A stretch of 5,945 bases of DNA. Source: Blautia sp. BIOML-A1. Lineage in GTDB: Bacteria; Bacillota; Clostridia; Lachnospirales; Lachnospiraceae. The notes beneath the pieces are model-generated. The model did no database searches. It saw only the letters and a program-made list of their open reading frames with translations, and was not told where the DNA came from. Positions 1-4,842 of this stretch are shown piece by piece. Made by a program: the position numbers and the translations under genes. The stretch is from the NCBI RefSeq assembly GCF_009883055.1, contig NZ_WWVR01000063.1, positions 1 to 5,945 on the forward strand. The letters run 5' to 3'. Each line of letters begins with the position of its first letter. Positions within the stretch are counted from its first letter, which is position 1.

Positions 1-77
1 GAAAAATTATCCCTTCATATAACGAAACGCTCAGAGCATGTTTTACAGTGGTCAAAAGCAAATTTTTTTACTTTTTT

Positions 78-130
78 CTTACGAGTTTTCTTGCGAGTTT
101 TTTTAATGCCACTCGTAAGAAACTCGTAAC
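78..130. repeat. Four ACTCGTAA-like decamers forming a long inverted repeat
   Basis: Two copies lie in minus orientation (CTTACGAGT at 78-86 and CTTGCGAGT at 90-98) and two in plus orientation (ACTCGTAAG at 111-119 and ACTCGTAAC at 122-130). Copies within each pair are 11-12 bp apart, about one helical turn. The two pairs form an imperfect inverted repeat with an arm of about 19 bp and a 12-nt loop containing a T-run. No good U-tract follows on either strand, so a simple terminator is less likely than a protein-binding array or the remnant end of a mobile element. The repeats are seen directly; the function is unknown. Confidence 0.6.
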
Positions 131-140
131 ATTAGATTTT

Positions 141-195
141 TCAGTAAAGAAAAAGAGCATATGGAATTGAATCCATACACTCTATGATTACTGGA
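141..195. repeat. Imperfect inverted repeat
   Basis: TCAGTAA (141-147) pairs with TTACTGGA (188-195), and the inner arm GAGCATATGGA pairs imperfectly with TCCATACACTC around a 6-nt loop. Two mismatches and an unpaired A-rich block interrupt the stem. It lies between the decamer array and a possible gene scrap. It may be a decayed terminator or the end of a miniature element; no function can be assigned. Confidence 0.3.
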
Positions 196-209
196 ACTTT
201 ATTTCATTT

Positions 210-272
210 TTAATTCAACAAACTTTTGTTTATCTCGTTCTTAAGTTCATCTTTATTCTCGTATGTTCTCAC
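210..272 (-). pseudogene. Possible N-terminal remnant of a ClbS/DfsB-like four-helix protein gene
   Basis: On the minus strand a GTG at 272 opens a 20-codon frame that reads VRTYENKDELKNEINKSLLN and stops at 210-212. The first 17 or so residues resemble the start of ClbS/DfsB-family four-helix-bundle proteins, which in this bacterial group often begin with M(R/A)TY-NK-EL--EI. After the serine the similarity stops and the frame ends, so this would be only the first tenth of such a gene. No convincing ribosome binding site precedes it. The identification is from memory of the family's N-terminal pattern over a very short stretch and could be coincidence. Confidence 0.3.
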
Positions 273-347
273 TATCGGAATCGTACTCTGTCTGTTCTAC
301 ATAATCTGTGGAACAGTCTCGTTTGTACGGATAAAAAAATAAACTGA

Positions 348-381
348 GCCACGGCTGTTCCAACACGAAATCAGCCGTGGC
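348..381 (-). terminator. Stem-loop terminator downstream of the ATPase gene
   Basis: A perfect 10-bp GC-rich stem (GCCACGGCTG at 348-357 with CAGCCGTGGC at 372-381) encloses a 14-nt loop. Read on the minus strand it is followed by TCAGTTTATTTTTTT, a U-rich tract set a few bases away from the stem. It lies 65 bp past the ATPase stop codon and is best read as that gene's Rho-independent terminator. A shorter TTATTTAT on the plus side could make it weakly bidirectional. Confidence 0.75.
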
Positions 382-445
382 CTTATTTATATCATTTCAC
401 TCTTTTTTGAAATAGAACAACACCACAGCAACAACTCAAATCGAC

Positions 446-1699
446 TTAAAATTCCAGACTATTCGCATTCAGCAAGAAATACTTCATTCCCATGATGACA
501 AAACCTTCATCATTTCTCCAAGGCTTTTTGCTGCCATTTACAATGACGATCTTCTTGAAAGAGTCCGGGATATTACGCAGAGAATTGAACTCCTGCGTCT
601 GTTTTTCTTCCGAAGTCATGTCATATGCAACCTGGATATAGTATCTCTGGTTTCCTTGATTCACCACAAAGTCAACCTCCAACTGCTTGCGAACACGTTT
701 GCCCTCTTTATCCTTATCGAAGATATCCACGACACCCACATCAACATTGTAGCCACGGATCAGCAGCTCGTTATAAACAATGTTCTCCATGATATGAGTA
801 GGCTCCTGCTGTCTGAAATTCAGACGTGCATTTCTCAGTCCCAGATCAGTAAAGTAGTATTTCAGATTTGCACCGATATATTTTCTGCCCTTAATATCGT
901 ATCGGCTTGCCTTGGAAATCAAAAAGGCATCTGTCAAATGGTCGATATGCTTGGAGATGGTTTTATTAGCATAAGTCATCTGACGCTCACTGGCAAAGGT
1001 ATTGGCAATCTTTGAAGGATTGGTCGGTGCGCCGATTGCAGATGCAAGCACATCAACCAGAATCCCAATCTCATCCACGTTCTGAATCTTATTTCTTTCA
1101 ATAACATCCTTCAGATAGACATTTGCAAAGATGTTCTTCAGATAGTCCGCTTTCTGTCGTTCGCTCTGGAAACTTACGATCTGCGGCAATCCTCCGTAGA
1201 TCATGTAGTCATCCCAGGCATCATCATAATCACCGTCATAGACAGAATAAAACTCTGCAAAGGAAAGAGGATAGATTCTAATCTCATCACCTCTGCCACG
1301 GAACTCGGTCACAATGTCGCTGGACAGGAGCTTGGAATTACTTCCGGTGACATACACATCAATATTGCTCATGCGTAGCAGGCTGTTCAGCACTTCCTCA
1401 AATCGTGGCATGAACTGCACTTCATCAAGAAGCAGATAGTATTTGCCATCGTCTTTCATGGCATCTTTGATGTACTTGAAACACACCTTAGGATCTCTTA
1501 GTTCCTCATTTTCAATACCGTCCAATGCAATCTCAATAATATGATCAACATCAACGCCGTTCTCCAGTAAGTATCTCTTAAAGATGGTAAACAGCAAAAA
1601 GGATTTGCCACATCTACGAATGCCGGTAATCACCTTTATCATTCCATTATCTTTTCGCTCGATCAGCTGCTGTAGGTAGGCGTCTCTTTTAATCTCCAT
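446..1699 (-). CDS. AAA_14/DUF4143 family P-loop ATPase
   Basis: This is a 417-residue ATPase with an N-terminal AAA_14 domain and a C-terminal DUF4143 domain, the usual length for the family. The Walker A motif GIRRCGKS is at residues 26-33, the Walker B LLLDEVQ at about 89-95, a sensor-like TGSNSKLL at about 118-125 and an RGRG loop at about 134-137. The middle region is where the family carries a winged helix. The C-terminal part has the nuclease-like pattern ENIVYNELL ... EVDFVV ... YIQVAY, in which the lysine of a classical E-x-K site is absent. Start choice: an upstream ATG at 1732 is in frame, but GGGGAG at 1707-1712 sits 7 nt before the ATG at 1699 (4 nt before an adjacent ATG at 1702). 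The family is widespread in Clostridia and Bacteroidetes and its biological role is poorly known; function beyond ATP hydrolysis is not inferred. It is probably monocistronic. Confidence 0.92.
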   Translation of the reverse strand: MEIKRDAYLQQLIERKDNGMIKVITGIRRCGKSFLLFTIFKRYLLENGVDVDHIIEIALDGIENEELRDPKVCFKYIKDAMKDDGKYYLLLDEVQFMPRFEEVLNSLLRMSNIDVYVTGSNSKLLSSDIVTEFRGRGDEIRIYPLSFAEFYSVYDGDYDDAWDDYMIYGGLPQIVSFQSERQKADYLKNIFANVYLKDVIERNKIQNVDEIGILVDVLASAIGAPTNPSKIANTFASERQMTYANKTISKHIDHLTDAFLISKASRYDIKGRKYIGANLKYYFTDLGLRNARLNFRQQEPTHIMENIVYNELLIRGYNVDVGVVDIFDKDKEGKRVRKQLEVDFVVNQGNQRYYIQVAYDMTSEEKQTQEFNSLRNIPDSFKKIVIVNGSKKPWRNDEGFVIMGMKYFLLNANSLEF

Positions 1700-1718
1700 C
1701 ATTGCACTCCCCATTTCC

Positions 1719-1730
1719 GTGCATCTGCAC
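1719..1730. promoter_or_regulatory. Operator-like palindrome, downstream copy (box 1)
   Basis: GTGCATCTGCAC is a perfect GTGCA-N2-TGCAC palindrome. It lies just downstream of the predicted transcription start of the ATPase gene and within its leader. It belongs to a 35-bp segment (1710-1744) that is closely repeated upstream of the promoter at 1784-1819. The position suits a repressor or autoregulator site; the protein that binds is not known. Confidence 0.55.
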
Positions 1731-1746
1731 ACTTTTTAGTAATGAG

Positions 1747-1775
1747 ATTCTATCACAGAACGACCTGAATTTCAA
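1747..1775 (-). promoter_or_regulatory. Sigma-A promoter of the ATPase gene
   Basis: On the minus strand TTGAAA (1775-1770) is followed after exactly 17 bp by TAGAAT (1752-1747), with TGA immediately before the -10 giving an extended -10. Transcription would start near 1740, leaving a leader of about 40 nt. This places the upstream in-frame ATG at 1732 very close to the 5' end and supports the start at 1699. Confidence 0.75.
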
Positions 1776-1793
1776 TATGTATTCCCATTTTAT

Positions 1794-1805
1794 GTGCATT
1801 TACAC
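1794..1805. promoter_or_regulatory. Operator-like palindrome, upstream copy (box 2)
   Basis: GTGCATTTACAC matches box 1 at all but two positions and keeps most of the dyad. It lies about 20 bp upstream of the -35 element of the ATPase promoter. The similarity extends over 1784-1819 and includes flanking CCCATTT and CACACTTTT. The boxes start 75 bp apart, close to seven helical turns, so looping between sites on one DNA face is possible. Confidence 0.55.
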
Positions 1806-1936
1806 ACTTTTATGTAATGTTGATAAATATATTTTCAGATTTTTTTGATTGCAGTGTCTATAATCGACTACTCCAATCGTTATTATAGGTAGACAACAAA
1901 AAGAAGATGGTTCCGATGTTTCATTAAATATGTTCG

Positions 1937-2496
1937 TTAAGCCTGATAATCCTCAGAGCGATTATCGCTATCAAATCTTTTCTCATCCACAGATATGATA
2001 TGATTAGATTTATTATCATTCATTTCAGTATCACTAAGATTAGTATTATTAGGGTTTGAAATGTAAACTTCTTGAAGTTTGATTTTGGGACTTCATGAAG
2101 TTTGAATTGTAAACTTCTGTAGGTTCCTCATTTTCCACAGAAGTTTGTTTTTTAAACTTCTTTAATTCCTCTTCAAATTTTTTCTCATCTGTTTTCTCAG
2201 ACATAAAGGTTTTCACGTAGATGACGTTCACCTTTCCAAATCCCTGTCTTCGTTTCTCAATCAGACCAATTCCTGTTTCGTCATCCAGTTCTCTCATGGA
2301 TTTGATGGCTTTATTTCTGCCACAGTTCAGTAATTCCATGATATCTTCGATGGAAAAGTAGATATATGCTCTGTTTTTCTCGTCAAACCACTGATTCTTG
2401 ATGGAAAGAGACATTCGATCTAACATCAGTCCATATAAAATTTTAGCATCGCTTGATAAATCTTTAAAGTAACTGTCTGTAAATAATGCTTGCTGT
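1937..2496 (-). pseudogene. Broken RepA_N replication initiator gene
   Basis: The minus strand encodes part of a RepA_N-type initiator, the replication protein of many Firmicute plasmids and integrative conjugative elements. The readable part begins at about 2496 with QALFTDSYFKDLSSDAKILY, continues as GLMLDRMSLS and then carries the winged-helix region (IEDIMELLNCGRNKAIKSM, then a GIGLIEKRRQG motif). These are hallmark RepA_N sequences, but the first 15 or so residues and the start codon are missing; upstream in frame is a TAA, and the sequence there changes to IS110. The frame ends at 2049. Shifting frame near 2070-2085 restores a plausible linker (QEVYISNPNNTNLSDTEMND) down to a stop at 1937-1939, so the gene is also frameshifted. 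The C-terminal domain of the family is absent. The ATG at 2426 is internal, not a true start. Probably non-functional, left from an integrated element. Confidence 0.82.
2065..2168. repeat. Phased AAACTTC/GAAGTTT half-sites, candidate in-gene replication iterons
   Basis: Half-sites AAACTTC occur at 2065, 2111 and 2154, and GAAGTTT at 2074, 2097 and 2140. Two pairs form dyads (AAACTTCTTGAAGTTT at 2065-2080 and ACTTCATGAAGT at 2090-2101). Dyad centres calculated from all half-sites fall at about 2072, 2095, 2118, 2138 and 2161, a spacing of 23, 23, 20 and 23 bp, which is two helical turns. RepA_N plasmids such as pSK41 and pAD1 are known to carry origin repeats inside the rep coding sequence, which is where this array lies. 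Whether it still works as an origin is unknown because the initiator gene is broken. Confidence 0.55.
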
Positions 2497-2497
2497 T

Positions 2498-2726
2498 AAA
2501 CTTCCCTGTGGATCCGCGTCGATCAGCAACACTTGGTTTCACGTTATACCACCAGCTTACCAGCTATAACATGAAGTGCATTATTCTTGCTCCAACAACT
2601 ATGTCAAAACCGACGGGCAGGAAAAAGGTAAAAACAGACAAACGAGATGCTGCCCTGATTGCACGATGTCTTGCACATCATGATTACAGCCCGGTACATA
2701 TCCCAAGAGTTCAAAGGATTGGATAG
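2498..2726 (+). pseudogene. IS110-family transposase gene, internal fragment
   Basis: The plus strand encodes a stretch typical of the end of the N-terminal DEDD (RuvC-like) domain of IS110 transposases: LGFTLYHQLTS at 2532 onward, IILAPTTM, then VKTDKRDAALIARCLAHHDY and SPVHIP ending near 2705. The TDKRD motif keeps the last two acidic residues of the DEDD site. The first Asp and the Glu, expected in a YEAG motif just before GFTLY, are missing. The frame closes with TAG at 2724-2726 after a few unrelated codons, and the C-terminal serine-containing domain is absent. An in-frame TTG at 2490 opens the frame but is not a real start. It is a dead scrap joined directly to the truncated repA. The non-coding ends that encode a bridge RNA in intact IS110 elements are not visible. 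Confidence 0.8.
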
Positions 2727-2765
2727 CTACTTCAAAGTATAATATTGGACTTCACATACAGAAAG

Positions 2766-2797
2766 AGAACATACAGAGTGTTGTGTGTTCTTTTTTT
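2766..2797 (+). terminator. Rho-independent terminator
   Basis: AGAACATACA (2766-2775) pairs with TGTGTGTTCT (2782-2791) through one G-U pair around a 6-nt loop, and seven T residues follow directly (2791-2797). This is a classic terminator for plus-strand transcription, now left behind an IS110 fragment. On the minus strand the stem is followed by CTTTCTG, so it would be at best a weak terminator for the DUF1847 gene, whose stop is 70 bp away. Confidence 0.75.
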
Positions 2798-2866
2798 CGT
2801 TGGATAAAAAGAGAAATGCTTGAATGGGATATCTTTATGTATCTTTAAACGCCCAAATTAGAAATA

Positions 2867-3505
2867 TTACTCTTCTTCACTCTTCTTCAACTTCGAATAA
2901 TAACTATCCGCAGTATAAAGCGCCGCCACCGGATTATGCCCCAATACACGGTCTTTCGTCACTGCTGTCGTAGTCAGTGCCTCGGAATATTTGTAAAACA
3001 GACTGTCATGCCCCACACAAAGTCCGACCACAACATTCAGGTCCGTCTTCGCCTTGTTCAGAAGCTTTGCCTGCAGGATCGGATTACACATATTCACACC
3101 GACACCTTCGCAGCATTCCGGGATGCCGACCGATGTCTTCTTCTGTGTTCCGGCTTTACAGCCGACACCATACACCTCAAAGCCATGTCTGCGCAGGATA
3201 TCTGCCAGGATACGGCTTTCTTTCAACAATCCGACACAGGTTGCGATCCCGATCTTTTTCGCATTAATCTTCTTTGCAAAATCCATGATTTCTTCGACAC
3301 GGGTATGTTTGCAGTAATTCTCATACTCTACTTCAGCTGCAGCGATTGTTACTTTGCGGTTCTCGTCTTCATTGTAGCATTCCATAGCTTCATTTAGAAC
3401 TTCTTCATCCATGTGTGTTGTCAGACAGAAATCCGGATAGGTTTTATCCATTTTGTTGCAGTTTTTTACTGCGCAGTCGATACAGGACATGTCTTCTTTT
3501 TTCAT
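2867..3505 (-). CDS. DUF1847 family cysteine-rich metal-binding protein
   Basis: A 212-residue cytoplasmic protein of the DUF1847 family, annotated as predicted metal-binding proteins of anaerobes. The N-terminus has a cysteine cluster at residues 8, 11, 16 and 27 (CIDCAVKNC then FC), suited to a zinc or iron-sulfur site. The body carries the family's further cysteine motifs in order: GIATCVGLLKESR, VGCKAGTQKK, VGIPECCEGVG, MCNPILQA and VVVGLCVGHDSLF, then a closing LGHNPVAALYT. Twelve cysteines are present in all. Length matches the usual family size and the gene looks intact. Start: AAGGAG lies 8 nt before the ATG at 3505; an in-frame ATG at 3553 lies within a palindrome and has no ribosome binding site. 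The biochemical role is unknown; the repeated cysteine-glycine motifs suggest a redox or metal cofactor protein. It appears monocistronic, with its own promoter upstream. Confidence 0.9.
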   Translation of the reverse strand: MKKEDMSCIDCAVKNCNKMDKTYPDFCLTTHMDEEVLNEAMECYNEDENRKVTIAAAEVEYENYCKHTRVEEIMDFAKKINAKKIGIATCVGLLKESRILADILRRHGFEVYGVGCKAGTQKKTSVGIPECCEGVGVNMCNPILQAKLLNKAKTDLNVVVGLCVGHDSLFYKYSEALTTTAVTKDRVLGHNPVAALYTADSYYSKLKKSEEE

Positions 3506-3524
3506 TTTTTCATTCTCCTTTTGT

Positions 3525-3536
3525 ATACCTTGGTAT
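3525..3536. promoter_or_regulatory. Palindrome next to the DUF1847 ribosome binding site
   Basis: ATACCTTGGTAT is a 5-2-5 palindrome (ATACC-TT-GGTAT) immediately upstream of the AAGGAG of the DUF1847 gene and inside its predicted leader. It could be an operator for a dimeric regulator or a short stem affecting ribosome access. No binding protein can be assigned. Confidence 0.35.
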
Positions 3537-3546
3537 CTACAGAGGC

Positions 3547-3559
3547 CTGCCACTGGCAG
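3547..3559. promoter_or_regulatory. GC-rich palindrome in the DUF1847 leader
   Basis: CTGCCACTGGCAG is a perfect 6-1-6 palindrome. An outer AGAG (3541-3544) can pair with CTCT (3563-3566) to extend it across a small internal loop. It is notably GC-rich against its AT-rich surroundings and lies 11 bp from a second palindrome. Operator or leader hairpin are both possible. Confidence 0.4.
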
Positions 3560-3606
3560 ATTCTCTAGATTAAGCTTTACTTTGTAAAATATCCGCTATT
3601 TACTTC

Positions 3607-3635
3607 ATAATAACAAATACTTATACTACAGACAA
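3607..3635 (-). promoter_or_regulatory. Probable promoter of the DUF1847 gene
   Basis: On the minus strand TTGTCT (3635-3630) is followed after 17 bp by TATTAT (3612-3607). Transcription would start near 3600 and give a leader of about 95 nt that contains both palindromes. The -35 matches consensus at four of six positions and the -10 at five of six. Confidence 0.5.
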
Positions 3636-3639
3636 TGGT

Positions 3640-3945
3640 TTTCCGTTTTTATTTTCTTATTTTTTGTAGTTCTTTTCTATGAGAAACGTTCCCCGATTCA
3701 GGATTGATTTGTCATGAATTGTCGATTCTGATTTTTGAAAAATTATTGAAAATTATCTTTTTAAACTTGAAGATATATAACAGTCTCTCTGATAGACCAT
3801 CATCTTTGGATTTATACTATCATGTATAGGTTATTTCGTCAATCAAAACATTTATCCACTTCCCTCATTTCAATACCAGCTCTTTCAATACCTCAGCCGA
3901 ATACCAGCTACATGGAAGCCAATAAACCATGCAACAGCGGTTCTT
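3640..3945. other. Gene-poor stretch with short repeats
   Basis: No supported gene lies here. A weak hairpin joins TCAGGATTGA (3699-3708) to TCGATTCTGA (3724-3733) with G-U pairs. TTTCAATACC is repeated at 3868-3877 and 3883-3892, and a third partial copy, AATACCAGC, lies at 3900-3908. The 15-bp period would correspond to five codons, and the minus strand reads GIERAGIEMREVDKCFD to a stop in one frame, so decayed coding sequence is possible. It is too short to identify. Confidence 0.35.
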
Positions 3946-4263
3946 TTATTCGCCAGTATATGCAATTTCTATCTCATAGCCGCCGTTCTCATAGTAGGCG
4001 TGGGAAAAATAGTATCTTATTGTTATTTCTGAAATATAAAATTTGAATCATAAAACTTCTTTCCCTCTCAAATCCATTTTTACCAAACCAACTACTAACA
4101 ATCCAATAAAAATTGCCGTGTCCACAAATAACAGTACAACAACACTTTTTACCACTCCGAAAGTAAAAAGTATGGAGAAGATTTCCACTGACAACACAAT
4201 AAAACACATATAATTTGTCAAATACTCTGTTATAATTTCTCCATAATAATTGTTCATCTGCAA
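3946..4263 (-). pseudogene. Small membrane protein ORF, probably broken by an in-frame TGA
   Basis: The minus strand carries a 69-71 codon ORF (starts at 4257 or 4263, stop at 4048-4050). Its product is strongly hydrophobic, with two likely membrane helices (residues about 14-34 and 38-60), then a short polar end LVKMDLRGKEVL. Past the TGA the same frame stays open for 33 codons and ends at 3946-3948. That part is polar and protein-like (RYYFSHAYYENGGYEIEIAY), which suggests one gene interrupted by a nonsense change. Neither possible start has a good ribosome binding site and no promoter is evident. The 5' end abuts the truncated SdpI-like gene on the other strand. I do not recognise the family. 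It could alternatively be a chance hydrophobic ORF. Confidence 0.35.
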
Positions 4264-4498
4264 TTTCGCATGGGAATTTGCTCATAAATATTGTGGTAAA
4301 GTCTGGTATGTCTGTGGAATGGTTATGTTGCCGATAACAGTAATATTCATGCTTTTAGTGATTGGAAAAAATGAAGATTGTGTTGGGAGTATAGGAGGAA
4401 TTATCTGTGGTGTTCAACTTATTCCTTTAATTGGGTCTATTCTCCCAACAGAAATAGCATTAAAAAAGAATTTTGATAAGAATGGAACAAGACGATAA
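4262..4498 (+). pseudogene. 5'-truncated SdpI-family membrane protein gene
   Basis: The readable product starts abruptly within a family motif (WEFAHKYCGKVW), then has two hydrophobic segments (VCGMVMLPITVIFMLLVI and IGGIICGVQLIPLIGSIL) and ends with PTEIALKKNFDKNGTRR. The motif T-W-x-F-A-x-K-Y-x-G-K-x-W followed by two membrane helices and a PTE-x-ALKK-F-x-x-G-x-R tail is how C-terminal halves of SdpI-like proteins look in Clostridia. Intact members have an extra N-terminal helix and a GYRT motif before it; these are absent. The frame opens with TTG at 4250, without a ribosome binding site and directly after a stop. SdpI itself gives immunity to the SdpC toxin in Bacillus; immunity cannot be inferred for this remnant. 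Family assignment is from memory of motif patterns. Confidence 0.6.
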
Positions 4499-4505
4499 AT
4501 TCAAG

Positions 4506-4534
4506 TTTGCATATTTCTAAAAAAGATGTATGAT
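4506..4534 (+). promoter_or_regulatory. Promoter of the small duplicated membrane protein gene
   Basis: TTTGCA (4506-4511) is followed after 17 bp by TATGAT (4529-4534). Transcription would start near 4541, leaving a leader of about 18 nt that holds the AGGAGG ribosome binding site at 4548-4553. The promoter overlaps an in-frame ATG at 4526, which shows that the protein starts at 4559. Confidence 0.6.
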
Positions 4535-4558
4535 ATAAAAAAAGCTCAGGAGGTTCAA

Positions 4559-4768
4559 ATGAAATCACATAAATACTGGTCTATCGGTGCGCTGGTTTCC
4601 ATGATCGGAACTTGCTACACCGGCTATAAGAATATGAAATCAGCACATAAATATTGTGCATTCAGTTCACTGATCTGCATGGCTATGGCCATTTACTCTG
4701 GTCATAAAATGATTTCTGGCAAATCCAGAAAAAAGAAAGAAACTGCAGCTGAAGAATCTTCGGAATAA
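4559..4768 (+). CDS. Small two-helix membrane protein (DUF6219-like) with internal duplication
   Basis: A 69-residue protein with two hydrophobic helices (about residues 7-23 and 33-48) and a charged tail containing SGKSRKKKETAAEESSE. It consists of two copies of one unit: MKS-HKY at residue 1 and MKSAHKY at 26, each followed by a helix with conserved L, M, Y-x-G and K at matching positions (8 identities in 22 aligned residues from HKY). The start is set by AGGAGG 5 nt upstream of the ATG at 4559; an in-frame ATG at 4526 overlaps the promoter. It resembles short Lachnospiraceae proteins annotated as DUF6219, of unknown role. It is intact and apparently monocistronic, ending at a terminator shared with the convergent HTH gene. 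Confidence 0.8.
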   Translation: MKSHKYWSIGALVSMIGTCYTGYKNMKSAHKYCAFSSLICMAMAIYSGHKMISGKSRKKKETAAEESSE

Positions 4769-4773
4769 TAAGA

Positions 4774-4791
4774 GGAATAGGGGAGTATTCC
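4774..4791 (+). repeat. Short stem-loop after the DUF6219-like gene
   Basis: GGAATA (4774-4779) pairs with TATTCC (4786-4791) around GGGGAG, just after the stop codon. It is followed by an AT-rich stretch without a T-run, so it is weaker than the terminator 10 bp further on. It may simply protect the 3' end. Confidence 0.35.
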
Positions 4792-4801
4792 ATTATATAT
4801 A

Positions 4802-4836
4802 AGCCTGATGGAAAGGGGAGATTCCATCAGGCTCTT
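4802..4836. terminator. Stem-loop terminator between convergent genes
   Basis: AGCCTGATGGAA (4802-4813) and TTCCATCAGGCT (4822-4833) form a perfect 12-bp stem with an 8-nt purine loop. The T-run on the plus side is short (CTTTC) and the minus side continues TATATATAAT. It lies between the stop of the plus-strand small membrane protein gene and the stop of the minus-strand HTH gene and probably serves both. Confidence 0.8.
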
Positions 4837-4842
4837 TCAAAT

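Noticed and set aside
656..1015. Plus-strand open frame of 119 codons
   Set aside because: It lies fully opposite the well-supported ATPase gene, has no ribosome binding site or recognisable motif, and is a shadow of that gene's codon pattern.
2936..3397. Plus-strand open frames opposite the DUF1847 gene
   Set aside because: Several overlapping frames here mirror the intact cysteine-rich gene on the minus strand. Their products are cysteine- and histidine-rich without any family pattern.
3822..4046. Plus-strand open frame of 74 codons
   Set aside because: No ribosome binding site, promoter or protein-like composition (serine- and arginine-rich ending in a leucine run). The minus strand of the same region reads more like decayed protein.
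4048..4050. In-frame TGA read as selenocysteine
   Set aside because: No SECIS-like hairpin is evident directly downstream, the family is unknown, and a nonsense change in a rearranged region is simpler.
3989..4285. Second minus-strand frame of 98 codons
   Set aside because: It overlaps the more protein-like hydrophobic frame in another phase and has an implausible composition with scattered Cys, Phe and Asn.
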